64,000 nt of DNA. It comes from Thalassia testudinum. Its lineage: Eukaryota; Streptophyta; Magnoliopsida; Alismatales; Hydrocharitaceae. Each line of letters opens with the position of its first letter. The stretch's first letter is position 1. Shown here piece by piece: positions 1 through 11,560 of this stretch. The notes beneath the pieces were generated by a model that did no database searches, was not told the origin of the DNA, and was given only the letters and a program-made list of their open reading frames with translations. The DNA lies in assembly GCA_037157565.1 (NCBI GenBank), contig JAZHRO010000013.1, positions 78,423,501 to 78,487,500 of the forward strand. The letters are read 5' to 3'. The position numbers were made by a program, and so were the translations under genes.

Positions 1-1959
1 CTGTGGTGCTCTGATCCAGTGACTCGCCTACTTAAGGAGCTCCTTAAGCTCGTGCGCACACATATCACCTCCCCTCTTACTTTCTTGAGGTGATCCTTTC
101 CTCCCATTCCAGCTCTCCTAACCTCTTCACTCACCACATCTATGACAGAGGTGTGGTTTTTCACCTTCAATTCCTCCTCATCGCTAGGGATGACGTACGC
201 CTGAGGACGACCATGGATCTCTTCTTGTGGGCTCTGCATTCACTGGAGATCTCCCCCATTCTTCCTCCTTAGTCACCAGCTTTGGATCCAAGCAACCCCA
301 TTCCTCCTGTTAGATTAAGATTTTCTGCTTTCTAGATTAATTATAGTGTTAGCTAGATAATTTAGGGCTAGATTAGATGTTAGAATTCACTGGTTGATGG
401 ATTAGTGTAGTTTAGGAGTAGATTAGCATAGATTCGATCTTCACCCTCTCTGATCAATTCAGATCAGAGAGGTATTTTTCCACCTCCATTTCAACGCATA
501 CAGCTTTCTCTACGCTTCACGATTTGCTTCTGATTTTCCCTCGCAATCTTTTCATCATCCACCCATCCATCAAGGTCAAATTCAAATCTGAAGCTTTGGC
601 TTTTAGATCTTAATTTGAGCCTAAAAACCCATTTGGGGGGTCACCCATTCACTTCATAAATCCACAAAGACCCCCTGATTTGGTTTTATCATCTCGAATT
701 ACTCGATTCTCTCATATTTGGTTTTCATGCCCGATCTCGCGATTCTGTGTCAAATTGGTTTTAAATGAATTTAATCAAGTGATTTAAGTTCAGATTTGCT
801 CTTTTGGGTATATTGCGATGAATTTGAATATGTTTTGATATGAATTTTTTTCTCAAAGGAGCATATGCCCAATGAGAGTATTGTATTGGGTAGCAATGGT
901 CAAGGAATCTCAGATTCACTGAGATTAGACATTACCAATGACCCATTTGGTTATCTAGATTTACCTTGAGTTACTAAACACTAATTGTCAGCGTTTAGAA
1001 ACTCTAAGTGATCAGTTCACCCCAGTGGATCAAAAGTAAAAGCCCTATCAAGCCAACATTTGTTTCTCAATGTAAAATTGATTCCAATATGTTAATGGAG
1101 ATTTGATTGAATTTAAAGGATCTTAATGAAGATTTGGAACTATTTTCACAAGGATTTAAAGTTCTGATTTGATTTTCGTGTTCACACTGTCTATAGTGTG
1201 AAGTGAAAATCAAATCAGAGTTCTATAAACTATGATTTTAAATCAGGCATAAATGGACTTTCAGATCTTCATATATGATTTTAAAAGGATTTTGGGTAGA
1301 TTTAATATGCCAGAAGTGTTTTGGGCATTCATGTGCCTTAGATCATACCTTCTTAGGTTTGATATGGGTTGATTTCAGTGATTAGAGAAACAGCTGTTGC
1401 TGCTGAAATAGCAGCAGAAGCAGATGTTGGCTATTAGAAAATCTGAATTTGGTTTTAAGATGTCTAATTCATCCAAGAAGCATCTAGTTGCTACTAAAAT
1501 GGCTGTAGCACCTGTCTATTGTCTAGCCATAATAATAGCAGCAGCTACAGCTGCTGAATTTCAGCAGCATTGATATGTTGCAGCTGCAGCCACTGCTTGG
1601 GCTGCTCTAAGTTGGGATTTCAAGTGAACTTGAGGGTTGTAAAGAGATGAACTGTTATGTAGTGTTAGAACATAATGTAACAAGCATTCGTGTACTTTAG
1701 ATTAATTGGATTTCAACTAGAATTGCTTCTAAATTTTATTTAAATTCTTTATCAACCATTTGAGTTTGTATTAACTATCCAAATGTAAAAATGGAATGAA
1801 ATAGATTTGAAAATCATGTTTAATTACTCTATCTATTTCATATTTGTTGGACATGTCTAAATGTTGATATCTCAATTCCAACCCTTGAAACCTCTTTTAG
1901 TGCCTTAGGTTCTACTTTGAAAACCTTTCAAGGCTTAAAATTGGTATAAATAAAAATCA
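1..1959. other. Unclassified non-coding DNA with several dyads
   Basis: I recognise no gene here. The first 400 bases share short phrases with the tails of the LTRs further right (for example CTGCTTTCTAGATTAAT, also near 63550), so this may be an eroded LTR. Visible structures are a perfect 18-bp palindrome at 31-48, an 11-bp perfect hairpin at 445-472 and a long imperfect hairpin at 1161-1223. A stretch rich in GCAGCT/GCTGCT at 1385-1610 can fold on itself. No reading frame longer than about 60 codons is open. Confidence 0.5.
1161..1223. repeat. Long imperfect hairpin, foldback or miRNA-precursor-like
   Basis: Arms 1161-1188 and 1195-1223 are reverse complements over about 28 bases with only two or three mismatches, around a 6-base loop at 1189-1194. 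The arms include GATTTGATTTTC and its complement. It could be a small foldback element or a hairpin RNA precursor. No flanking target duplication was identified, so the class is open. Confidence 0.55.
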
Positions 1960-3110
1960 TGTAAAAATTTTAAAAAAATAAAATAAATGCGTCTTAGTTA
2001 AGATTAGGTTTATTTTAAGTGTGTACCAAGTTTTAAAGCATTCTGAACCCCTGACTGGTAAAATATACCAGCTGACAGTTCAGTATATCTTGAAATTTAA
2101 TAAAAGAATTTAACATCAAAAACAACAAAAACAACTCTCTCATCTCTATCTTTCCCTCTCACCACCTATCTCTACTATATATATAAAACCCATAAAAATC
2201 AGAAAAACCCCAAAAGCTCCCAAAAATGTCATGTATACTGTGTATATTTATATATAGTATTTTTTTTCATAAAAATATTTGTATATAGTAATTAAACCTA
2301 AATATTGTATAATATGTATATAATATATATAAATAACTTATATATGTATTCTATGTATTAAATTAAGTATTTAGACTAATTTAATGTATATATAATCTTA
2401 TTGTATTATTTTATATTAATTTATATAACTTAAATGTATAATAAGTAATTATACAAACATATTTATATGTACATATTTGTACCTCATACTGTACATACGT
2501 ATTTATCTATATAATATAAATATTATAAAGCCTGTAACTGAATTTAATTATATATTTACAATAAATAATTAGGTTATTAAGTTAACTAGGCAATTTATTA
2601 ACTTAAAATAAAATAAATTAGTAATTTAATGTAATACTGAAGTAAGTCATACTGTATATTTGTATAATAATATATTAAATATTTTTAACGTATTTATGCT
2701 ATATTTATACTGTATTATAGTATTTATAGTTTATTTATATGAAAAACTTTCTTAAACCAATAATTATTTGTAAATAAATTAAAATAAAGCTTATAAAATA
2801 TCATAAAAATATGGAATAAATAATTTATGGTGTATATTAACTCTGTATTAAGTCAATTATATGATTAATTAACTAATTTAAACTTTAATTAATAAGTTAA
2901 ACTCTAACTTAATGTATATATCGGTAAATTTTAGCTACTTTAATTATATAATACACTAACTTATTTTCCTTTAAAAAAAACTCTAACTTAATGTATATAA
3001 ACTTTTTTATTTATTTATTTAATTTTTTTATTTTTCTTTTAAAAAAAATACACTAACTTATTTTTGTAAAGTAACTACACAATTATGTATTCCTATGTAA
3101 GGGCTTTACA
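1960..3110. repeat. AT-rich low-complexity tract
   Basis: The tract is dominated by TATA, TTAAT and ATTTAT steps. It includes a poly-T/A cluster at about 2965-3055 and a repeated phrase CTCTAACTTAATGTATATA near 2901 and 2981. No coding potential is seen. It is simple sequence or very old decayed repeat. Confidence 0.7.
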
Positions 3111-3519
3111 ATCTTATAATTTAACTTTAATTTATATTAAATTATGGCCCTAAAATCAAGGGCCAAAATCACCTAATCAGACTTGCAGACTCATGTTGCT
3201 GTAGCACCTAAAGGGTGCTTGGAAAGTGTCACATCGTGGTTTTTGGAGTAGGCGCATCGACATAAATTATTTTTCTACTTTAGCCTCCTCGGTCATTAGG
3301 CACCGGGTGTCCTCATACATATACTCCTCTCTCTCTCTCGATCTGGTACAGCATATGGCATCAATGATAGTGTGCAGTGAATGGGCCAAAGGCCATGCAC
3401 TATGAGTAAGCCTGTTTAGGCCCATTAACAAGCATTGAACCGGAATTAATACACCTAATAACTAAACTAGGGTGGCCTTAGTGGAGGTCTAGTCCCACTC
3501 AGAAATGGGTGCTGTGTAT
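3111..3519. other. Unclassified sequence flanking RT1
   Basis: No gene is recognised. A short (CT)n run lies near 3330. The last five bases, 3515-3519 (TGTAT), are the left target-site duplication of RT1. The pre-insertion sequence continues at 17181. Confidence 0.5.
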
Positions 3520-6258
3520 TGAAAGGCGTGCGACAACCGGGTTTTATTGTGATAGCGTTGTAGTATAGCCAGTTATTGCCAACATTTCAAATATATAAAT
3601 TTTTTACTCGGAAAAGAGTTCCCGAGGTCGAACTCAGGGAGCAAGTTGTATTCTAGAGATATACATGTTTCTTTTACAAAAATAAAGAAAGAGAAAGAAT
3701 TTGTTGTCTTTTTCTCTTTGCTTCTCCTCGTCTCAGATCTTCTTTTATCTTCTTCTTCTTTGTCTGCAGAGGTGATGTTCTTCTTCTGCAGTGGTGATGT
3801 TCTTCTTCTTTCAGCTGTTCCTGCTCTTCCTTTTTTTTTTCCTTTCTTCAGATCTTCTTCTTCTTTGTTCTTCTTCTTTCAGTTGTTCCCTTGTTCTTTT
3901 GTGTTCTGCCTCGCCTTCTTCTGTTGTTCTTCAGATCTCCTTCTTTCTTCTTTTCTTTTTCCAGTCAGGACGTCGTCCCTCCTTCTTTCTTCTTTTCCCT
4001 TCAGGACGTCGTCTGATTTTCCAATCAGACGACTTAAACTGCTTGTTGCTACAGTGTCTCCCTCAGCTTCCTTCTTCTTCCGCGGTCCTTCTTCTTCACC
4101 TGTGCCTGCACACTTCAGAGTTTACATCAGATGACAAAACCTACTCTACCCTCCCCCCCGCATCTCTCTCTCTCTCTGAAACCACTCTTGGGAAAGCTCT
4201 CCCAGAGCTGCCGGGTAGTCGGGTACGGGTCGCGCCCGGGTCCAGGCCCACCGACGTGCGTGGTGGGCGAGGAGTGCAGGTCAGTCTAAGTCGGGTCGGG
4301 TCAGATCCGCGGGGCGTGAGCGCGGACGAGACCGGGTAACCGGGCGGGTGAAGGGGACCTCACCCCGTGTGCTGAGGCAGTAAGGCTTATTCACAAAATC
4401 AATTTAAACGGTGAAAGGGTTGTGAGGCTTACCGATGTGGGACTAAACAGAGGCCTCTCCTCGCGTGCGCCTACTGGAAGACCGCGGCCTTGCTTCTGCA
4501 GCTGCAGCCTCGATTTGCGTCGGTTGCTGGCTGGCTGCCTTCGCAGGAATCCCCGTAATCCGCAGCAGCTGGAGACCTGGAGTCCTCAAGCCTGGAGCGC
4601 GGGAGAAGCTGCTTCAATGTGGCGTTAATGGCGGTCGAGCCTCAGAACCTGTCGGACACGAATATGGCCTCTCGGCCTAATCAAACTACTGGGTAACCTT
4701 CGCCGTGGCACGGCGAAGGTGTGGAGCTGTGCGGGAAGCCGCAAGATGGTGTCTGGCGGCAGCCCTAGGTTGGACTGCAACCGGAGAAATGGGTTTTTTT
4801 GGGGGAGCGTTACGGAGGTGTGGAGTGGCAGTGGAGGGGTGGGGGGTGCTCAGTGTGATGAGGCGGAGGTTCGGTGAGGGTCGGCGAGGCGTGTGAGGCT
4901 GTGGAGCGATGGGAGCATCTCGCCGGAGACGAAGGGGGTGACGATGGTCAGGGTCGGTCGAGGACTTAATTGAACAAATTGAAACCGGGGAAAGAAAGAG
5001 GAGAGGAAGGGAAGTAGTTCTAGCTTACTTGCAGGGACGAAGGGGGAGCAGCAGGGCGACAGTCGTACCGACTGTCGCCGGAGAAGAAGATGCCCAGGGA
5101 AAGGGGCGGCGGCGAGCAGAGAGCCGGAGAGGCGCCAGCTGGGTGCGGCGTGGCGCAGGAAGAGCAGGGAAGGAAGTCTCTGCTGCTGGTATTGCGGCAG
5201 AGCGAAGAGGAGGAGGAGGAGGAACCGCCGGAGCTGGTGGGCGTCTGCCGGAGTGAGAGGAGAGGAAAGTTGGGGGTTTTCTCCGTCAGATCCAAGCTGC
5301 CCAGGTCGGTGGAGCCGCGGGGGGTATTTATAGGGATCAAAACAGGGAGGAAGGCGGAGGGAGACGACGTGTCTCCCTCGCCGGAGGATGGCCGGAGACG
5401 AAGACCCATACCGTCCGTGCGTTCGCACGGCCGGTATGGTGGGTTACAGCGACCAGGGGGGTGTCCCTGCGACGGCTGACGATGCAGGGCACCCCCGGTT
5501 TACTTGCCAGGCACTCCCCCTCACCCTGCGCGGCGCCATGCTCTGCGCAAGGTCGCCGAAGCATGGTGCTGGCAGGTTTTGCAGGGGGGACCTGAATGCA
5601 AAGAACGAAGGAGAGTTAGGGGCCAAATGCGAGGGTTCAAAAGTTGAGGGCCAAAAAGTAAATATAAGAGGACCAAAGTGTAAAGTTGGTCAAGGAGGTC
5701 TCTTCTTAGGCTCAAGTTTTTATACATGACTAATTAGGACCTAAGGAATCTGATGGTGAATTTCATTTCTATATTAAACCTTGTTTGACCGATCAATTTA
5801 TGCGAAAACCCAAATTAAGTTATTAATTGGGCATGGTTCTCAATGTAGGTCAAAATGGGTTCTGAAGGCCAAATTGAAGGTTCTAAACCCTAGAGATTAT
5901 TTTTCTATGAATTTTAGAGGGTTTATTCTATTTTTACTTTGCCTCGAACCTCGTGAATTGAAGTGGGTTTGTTTTAGGGTTACAGATTATCATTTAGTTC
6001 CTTGGAATTGCTGTAGCTCTTGCTAGATCATCTCATCCCACTTTTATTCTTATTAAGTTACTTTGACCTATGTTTGGGCCCTGAATTACCCTGTATGCAG
6101 ATTATACTGGTAAAATTGCATTTTTACCCCTTATGACTTGTTTTCTCCTTAAACTCAGAATTCTCTGAGTTAAGCCTTTCCTTGAGTTATGTAGGAGCTT
6201 TTATCCTTTGTATTAGGTCAAAATGAGCTAGTTATGGCTCATGATGAGGTTCTCATCA
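3520..6258 (-). repeat. RT1 3' LTR (left copy)
   Basis: This is a direct repeat of 14429-17175. In the sense direction it starts at 6258 with a terminal dyad (TGATGAG / CTCATCA). Further on come a GC-rich hairpin at 5406-5439 and a TATA box (CCTATAAATACC on the minus strand) at 5323-5334. It ends with a long polypurine-rich stretch (CT-rich on the plus strand) at about 3690-4080. ORFs predicted in the CT- and GC-rich parts are composition artefacts. Confidence 0.95.
5406..5439 (-). promoter_or_regulatory. GC-rich hairpin upstream of RT1 TATA box
   Basis: Two 16-base arms (5406-5421 and 5424-5439) are complementary except at one position, with a 2-base loop. The hairpin lies about 75 bases upstream of the TATA box at 5323-5334 in the sense direction. 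The same hairpin recurs at 16322-16355, 42848-42881 and 50266-50299 in the other RT1 and RT2 LTRs. A promoter or transcript-folding role is inferred only from position and recurrence. Confidence 0.55.
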
Positions 6259-6270
6259 TACCCCCATGCC
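6259..6270 (-). other. RT1 polypurine tract
   Basis: On the minus strand this reads GGCATGGGGGTA directly before the 3' LTR, the expected plus-strand DNA primer of reverse transcription. The same tract adjoins the 3' LTRs of RT2 (43708-43719), RT3 (53630-53641) and RT4 (55465-55477). Confidence 0.85.
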
Positions 6271-7797
6271 TAGCCTTTGCTAGTCCCTTAGCAAAAAACT
6301 TAAGGTTTCAACCCTTGTTCTAGACCATGAAGTTTTTAATAGTTTTAGATAAGTGCCCTTTTTTATTTGAGCATAGATTAGGTTAGAATGCTGACCATAG
6401 GCCTAAAAGGTACTCTAGTACCAATCAAGATCCAAATCTGTCTAGCCTTAGCCTCAGTCTTTAGCAAAGGTTTTTAAGGTCCACAAGAACTAAGCAAAGG
6501 TTTTTAAGGTCCACATTGAAATGATTTTAGCCCTGGCTCAGTTCGCAGTGCGTTTTGTAAGAGAGAGATAGAAAGTTTTTCTGTTTGGAGAGTTTTCTCT
6601 CTCTTTTTCTTTTTAGTTCTAGCCTAGGATTGGCTTTTCAACACGGTCTGTATCAGATTCCTTGCTCCCATCATCAATCCTCAAGGGTTCCTGGCGATCG
6701 ATGCTTCGAGATAGCACCGCCCATGGCAACCCCCGGAACCCTGGCTATTGAGATTTCGAGATAATCCCATCCATGGTGTTCCGTGGCCGAATCCAGACCC
6801 TGGCAATTGACACTTCGAGATAATGCCATCCATGGAATCTGAACCAGCAGAGTGCTTACATGCCCCCAGTAGGATATGTAAATATCCTAAGAGACAAGCA
6901 CCGAGGAGATGATATTTTGTTACGCATCTTCGAGGGGATTTCCCGCCTCTCCGCGGTGGGAACTCGTCCAAATCAACTTGTGTTGATCGTCCGCTCCTAT
7001 TCTAGGTGTTCTTTTCAGAATTTTGCGACGCTTCTGCGTGATTCTGATTTTTACGCTTACTGAACCAGGCTGTGTGTGAGGTTAGGGTGCTTAGGTTACT
7101 GAGTCCCGTAAACCAAAAATTAGTTAACGAGGCCAAATACTCCCTAAACCTTAGACCTAATTCTTCAGCTTTTCATCTTCCTCAACCTCTTGAGGAGTGT
7201 CCAGATCTTAATGGGTACTAAGAGTCTATTCAAGAATGCCTAAGGTTTGCATTCTTACTAATCTCATTGTGCACTTTTCAGTTATTTTCTTGAATGAGGT
7301 CTAGAACTTAGGTTAATTCCTTAGTTCCTTACTAATGACTATCACCCTTTCTCATAATTTTGTGCTCCTTTTTCATTTTGTTTCTTTTCTCCTTCACAAA
7401 ATTTCCTTTTCCTCTTTTCCTCTTATTCTTTTTCGAAAAAATTTTTAATTTTTATGGTGTTTTTGGCATATGTGAATTTTTTTGTTTGAAACCTTTTCTT
7501 ACAAGTTTTGCACTTTCATACCCCCCCCATGCCTAAGATTTGCAATGTCCTCATTGTAACCTAGGGGGTCTTAGTTCATTCCTTAAGACAGAAATTTGGA
7601 TGAGTGGATGGGTTGGGTTGAATTTTTGCGGACGATTTCAAATCCCAGATGCAAGCATCTGAGTTGGGGTCGGCTGTCTACAAGGGTGAACTTCGGGTGC
7701 AAAAAGGTGTCAGAACAAGTTTCAGGTTTTCAAAGAGAATGACGGGCTGCCTCCCGTTAAGCGCTGAGTTTTACGCCATCGGCTGGGCGCAATAAGC
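6271..7797 (-). other. RT1 3' untranslated region with triple repeat and second PPT-like tract
   Basis: This 1.5-kb stretch between pol and the polypurine tract is shared almost base for base with RT2 (43720-45261). It holds three degenerate copies of a roughly 37-base unit (6690-6725, 6740-6775, 6800-6835; core TTCGAGATAATnCCATCCATGG). A second polypurine-like tract at 7519-7533 is preceded in the sense direction by the dyad CAATGAGGACATTG (7543-7556). A 96-codon minus-strand ORF (6681-6971) has a same-length counterpart in RT2 (44144-44434), with several amino-acid changes. I do not call it a gene. Confidence 0.6.
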
Positions 7798-8920
7798 TCA
7801 AGGGGAAAGGAGGATATAAGATGCCTCAGCCAAATCAGTAGAAGTTACATCAATGAACGGCTTGAGTCTTTGACCGTTCACGATGAAAGGTTCAGAATCG
7901 TGGCTGAGTGGACTGATTTCGATTGCTCCATTTCCAAAAACCTGTCGGACCAAATATGGTCCGACCCACTTGGATCTCAGTTTTCCTGGGAAGAGTTTTA
8001 GTCGGGCATCAAAGAGTAGGACCTTTTGACCAGGATGAAAGATCTTTCTCAAGATGTGTTTGTCGTGGAAGGCTTTAACCCGCTCGTTGTAGATTTGCGA
8101 GTTCTCGTACGCGTCTAGGCGTAATTCATCGATCTCGCTGATTTGGAGTTTTCTGTGGGTCCCAGCCTTGGAAAGATCTAGATTACAGTTCCGTACTGCC
8201 CAATAGGCTTTATGCTCCAGTTCTACGGGAAGGTGGCATGCCTTTCCGTACACCAGTCTAAAGGGAGACATGCCCAATTGGGTTTTGTGGGCGGTCCTAT
8301 AGGCCCACAATGCTTCCGGAAGTCGGGACGACCAGTCCTTCCTGTCAGGTCGAACAGTGACTTGCAGGATTTTCTTGATCTCCCGATTAGACAGCTCAGC
8401 TAGACCATTAGTTTGGGGGTGGTAAGGAGTAGAGATTCGGTGAGACACCCCGTATTTGGTCATCAGTGACCTAAACTGAGCATTTGTGAAATGGGCCCCC
8501 CCATCAGAGATTATTGCACGAGGAATCCCGAACCTTGAGAAAATGTGTTGATGAATGAATTTGAGAACGATTTTGTGATCACAGGTTCGGGTCGGTATGG
8601 CTTCGATCCATTTGGACACGTAGTCCACAGCCAACAGAATGTATTCGAAACCATCCGAAATAAGAAAGGGGCCCATAAAATCAATCCCCCAAACATCAAA
8701 GATTTCGCATACTAGAATCGGTTGCATAGGCATCATGTCGCGATGGCTCATGTTGCCCAAAGTCTGGCAACGACTGCATGCCTTGCAGTGATTGTATGCG
8801 TCTTTGAACAGTGTGGGCCAGTAAAAGCCGCACTGGAGGACTTTTGATGCGGTTTTACGCCCGGCGAAATGGCCACCGCATGCCTGGTCATGGCAGAAAG
8901 AGAGGATTTTGTTGAATTCC
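7798..8920 (-). pseudogene. RT1 integrase domain
   Basis: The domain would insert the element DNA into chromosomes. The zinc-binding HHCC module is visible (H388, H395, C423, C426, counted from the methionine at 10053). The catalytic triad is D458 (GIDFMGPF), D517 (IISDGGAHF) and E553 ([10 protein letters not shown]), with exactly 35 residues between the last two, the D35E spacing. The C-terminal part has [18 protein letters not shown], characteristic of Athila-type integrase, and no chromodomain is visible. The segment itself contains no premature stop, and the final TGA is at 7798-7800. Confidence 0.92.
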
Positions 8921-9153
8921 CCTTCCGGGACACATCTCCGGATGATCTGATCGGCACCTATGCGGAAGAGGTACGGGTCTTCCCAAATGTAATACTTGGC
9001 ATCGGAGCGTAATTTGTCTTTCTTGGCCTTCGGCCAATCGGACGGGATCTGATGAGATGCCAAGTAATTTACTACATTAGCAAACGATGGAAGGCTAGTA
9101 CCAATAGTCAGCAGGTGCTCATCGGGAAAATGCTCAATGATGGGTCCGGAAGG

Positions 9154-9603
9154 GTCAATTATTTCAGAAGGAAGACGGGACAAGTGATCAGCTACCACGT
9201 TTTGCTTTCCCGCTTTGTCGCGAATCTCAAGGTCAAATTCTTGCAACAGCAAGATCCATCGGATTAATCGAGGTTTCGCGTCCTTCTTTGCAAGGAGATG
9301 CCTCACAGCTGTGTGATCCGAGTATATGATGACACGGGAACCCAGAAGGTACGATCTGAACTTTTCTAGGGCAAATACTACAGCTAGCAGCTCTTTCTCA
9401 GTAACCGTATAGTTACGCTGAGCCTCATCGAGTGTTTTGCTGGCGTAGTAAATGACCACAGGTTTCTTGTCAATTTTCTGTCCCAAAACCGCTCCTACAG
9501 CGAAGTCGGATGCATCACACATGATCTCAAAGGGTTGAGACCAATCAAGGGACTGTAGGATCGGGGCTTGGGTGACTCGGTCACGCAGGATTTCAAATGC
9601 TTG
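9154..9603 (-). pseudogene. RT1 RNase H domain
   Basis: The domain degrades the RNA strand of the RNA:DNA hybrid. The four acidic residues are in place: Asp in CDASDFAVG, Glu in [11 protein letters not shown], Asp in [11 protein letters not shown] and Asp in VADHLSRL (residues 180, 219, 246 and 289 counted from the methionine at 10053). It is uninterrupted and follows reverse transcriptase without a gap, as usual for Ty3/Gypsy. Confidence 0.9.
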
Positions 9604-10476
9604 AGTGCATTCCTTGGAAATTTCGAAGGGAACATCCTTGGAGAGAAGAGTGGTCAGGGGGCGTGCGATTTTTGAAAAATCAGGGATAAATCGTCGATAA
9701 AAACCGACATGCCCTAAAAAGGATCGGATGTCCCTGATCGAGTTAGGCATAGGAAGGTGAGAAATCAGATTAACCTTAGCTCGATCCACTTGGATACCTT
9801 TCTCCAAAATTGAGTGTCCCAGGACAATTCCCTCAGGCACCATGAAATGGCTCTTTTCCCAGGAAAGAACCAAATTCACATCGATGCACCGCCTGAGTAT
9901 CTGGACCAAGTGTTGGAGGCAATCGTCGAATGATGCTCCGAAAACTGTAAAGTCATCCATGAAGACTTCCAGATAATCACCTACCATATCTGAGAATATG
10001 ACAAGCATGCATCGCTGAAAAGTAGCGGGTGCATTGCAAAGACCGAAAGGCATCCTTCAGAAAGCATATGTTCCGAAGGGGCAAGTGAACGTGGTCTTTT
10101 CTTGGTCCTCAGGATGGATTGCCACCTGGTTATAACTGGAGTACCCGTCAAGAAAGCAGAAGAACCTATTTCCCGCAAGTTTTTCGAGAATTTGATCAAT
10201 GAAGGGTAGTGGGAAATGATCCTTCTTCGTGGAGGAATTGAGTCGGCAGTAATCTATACAGACTCTCCACGAGTTGGCTAATCGGGTAGGAATGATTTCT
10301 CCGGTCTCAGTCGTTATAGTGGTGAGTCCTGCCTTCTTGGGCACGACCTGAATTGGGCTCACCCAACGACTATCGGAGATCGGGTAGATGATCCCGGCAT
10401 CTAACCACTTGATGATCTCCTTTTTCACGACCTCCTGCAGATTGGGGTTTAAGCGTCTCTGCATTTCACGAGAAGG
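9604..10476 (-). pseudogene. RT1 reverse transcriptase domain
   Basis: The domain copies element RNA into DNA. Visible motifs are the leader WLDAGIIYPISDSRWVSP, the palm segment CIDYCRLN, then LDGYSSYNQV, then [16 protein letters not shown], and the catalytic box FMDD at 9952-9963 (Y/F-x-D-D). A TGA at 10057-10059 interrupts it just before MPFGLCNAP. Family conservation suggests an arginine codon CGA there originally. The domain follows protease in the same frame. Confidence 0.9.
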
Positions 10477-10899
10477 TCATGTGCCCTCTTCTGAATAGAT
10501 ATGATGAGTACAATAAGAGGGACTTATTCCAGTCAAATCATCGAGAGTCCATCCGATGGCTCTGCGATGTTGCTGGAGGACAACAATCAGACGGGATTCC
10601 TGTTCAGGACTGAGGTTGGAATTGATAATCACAGGAAGGGTCTGATTAGAACCCAAAAAGACGTATTTCAAGTGAGCAGGAAGGGGTTTCAGTTCGAGGA
10701 TGGGGTTTTCAGCAGCAGCGGGTGGTTCAGTATAGATGTGAGGTTCAAGGGTGGGAGTTACTGGGTTGTTCATATCTGGATTCGACTCCTCTGTTTGCGG
10801 GTCAAGATCCTTCTGTGGTTGATGAGGCATAATCGAGTCATTCTGGAGGTGTGATTCATCAACCAAAGTCTTGATGTCACAAATTTGTTCGATGACGCC

Positions 10900-11560
10900 G
10901 CAATTGATTCCTTGTTGGGCCTTAAATATATCAATTTTCAGTGTTTGATCTCCAAACTTAAGCTCTATTTGGCCCTCCTCACAGCTGATGTTGGCTCTAG
11001 CAGTAGCCAAGAAAGGTCTCCCTAGAATGATTGGTGTATCCCTAGGGTTCTCAGGTGCATCCATATCTAAGACTATAAAGTCCACTGGAAAATAGAAATC
11101 CCGCACTCTTACGATAACATCCTCGAGAATCCCTTTTGGTGGCTTTATAGATCGATCTGCTAATTGTAATGTCACCTCGGTTGGTTTTAGCTCAGATTCT
11201 TCTAGATGGTCAAGTAAGGATGTGGGTATCAGGTTTATGGATGCACCCAAGTCTAACAATGCTCTAACAAATTGGGTACCACCTATCTTACAGGAAATCA
11301 GGGGAGTCCTAGGATCTTTTGCCTTGGGTAGGAGTCTACTAAGGATTACAGAGCTGGCTTGCTCTGACAGAACAATTGGGCTCCCTCCCTTGGTTCGCGG
11401 CTTACGCTGGGGTGTACATATATTCTTTAGAAATCGTGCGTAAGCTGGTACGTGCCGGATTGCATCCATCAAGGGGATGTTTATGTGGACCTGCTCAAAG
11501 AGCTTGACCAGGTCCTCCTCAGGGGCCACGGGTTTGGTGGTCTTCTGTCCCTTGGTCAAG
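10900..11560 (-). pseudogene. RT1 aspartic protease domain
   Basis: The catalytic motif LLDLGAS is encoded at 11239-11259 (DLGAS at 11239-11253). This DLGAS form of the D-T/S-G active site is typical of the Athila lineage. About 80 residues later comes IILGRPFLATARA, the conserved ILGRPFL flap and C-terminal motif. Upstream is a proline-rich linker. The domain would release the mature proteins from the polyprotein. No stop lies inside it, but the stop at 10477 separates it from reverse transcriptase. Confidence 0.85.

Noticed and set aside
2230..3110. Centromeric or origin-like AT-rich element
   Set aside because: No repeat unit of satellite length is visible; it is simple AT-rich sequence.
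3646..4339. Plus-strand ORFs of 160-180 codons in the CT-rich part of RT1 LTRs (also 14555-15041, 41022-41673, 48298-49094)
   Set aside because: They translate to runs of Ser, Phe and Leu from a CT-rich tract, run antisense to the element, and overlap each other in several frames.
6259..7797. env-like ORF of an Athila endogenous retrovirus-type element
   Set aside because: No ORF over 96 codons, no signal peptide and no transmembrane segment lie between pol and the 3' LTR.
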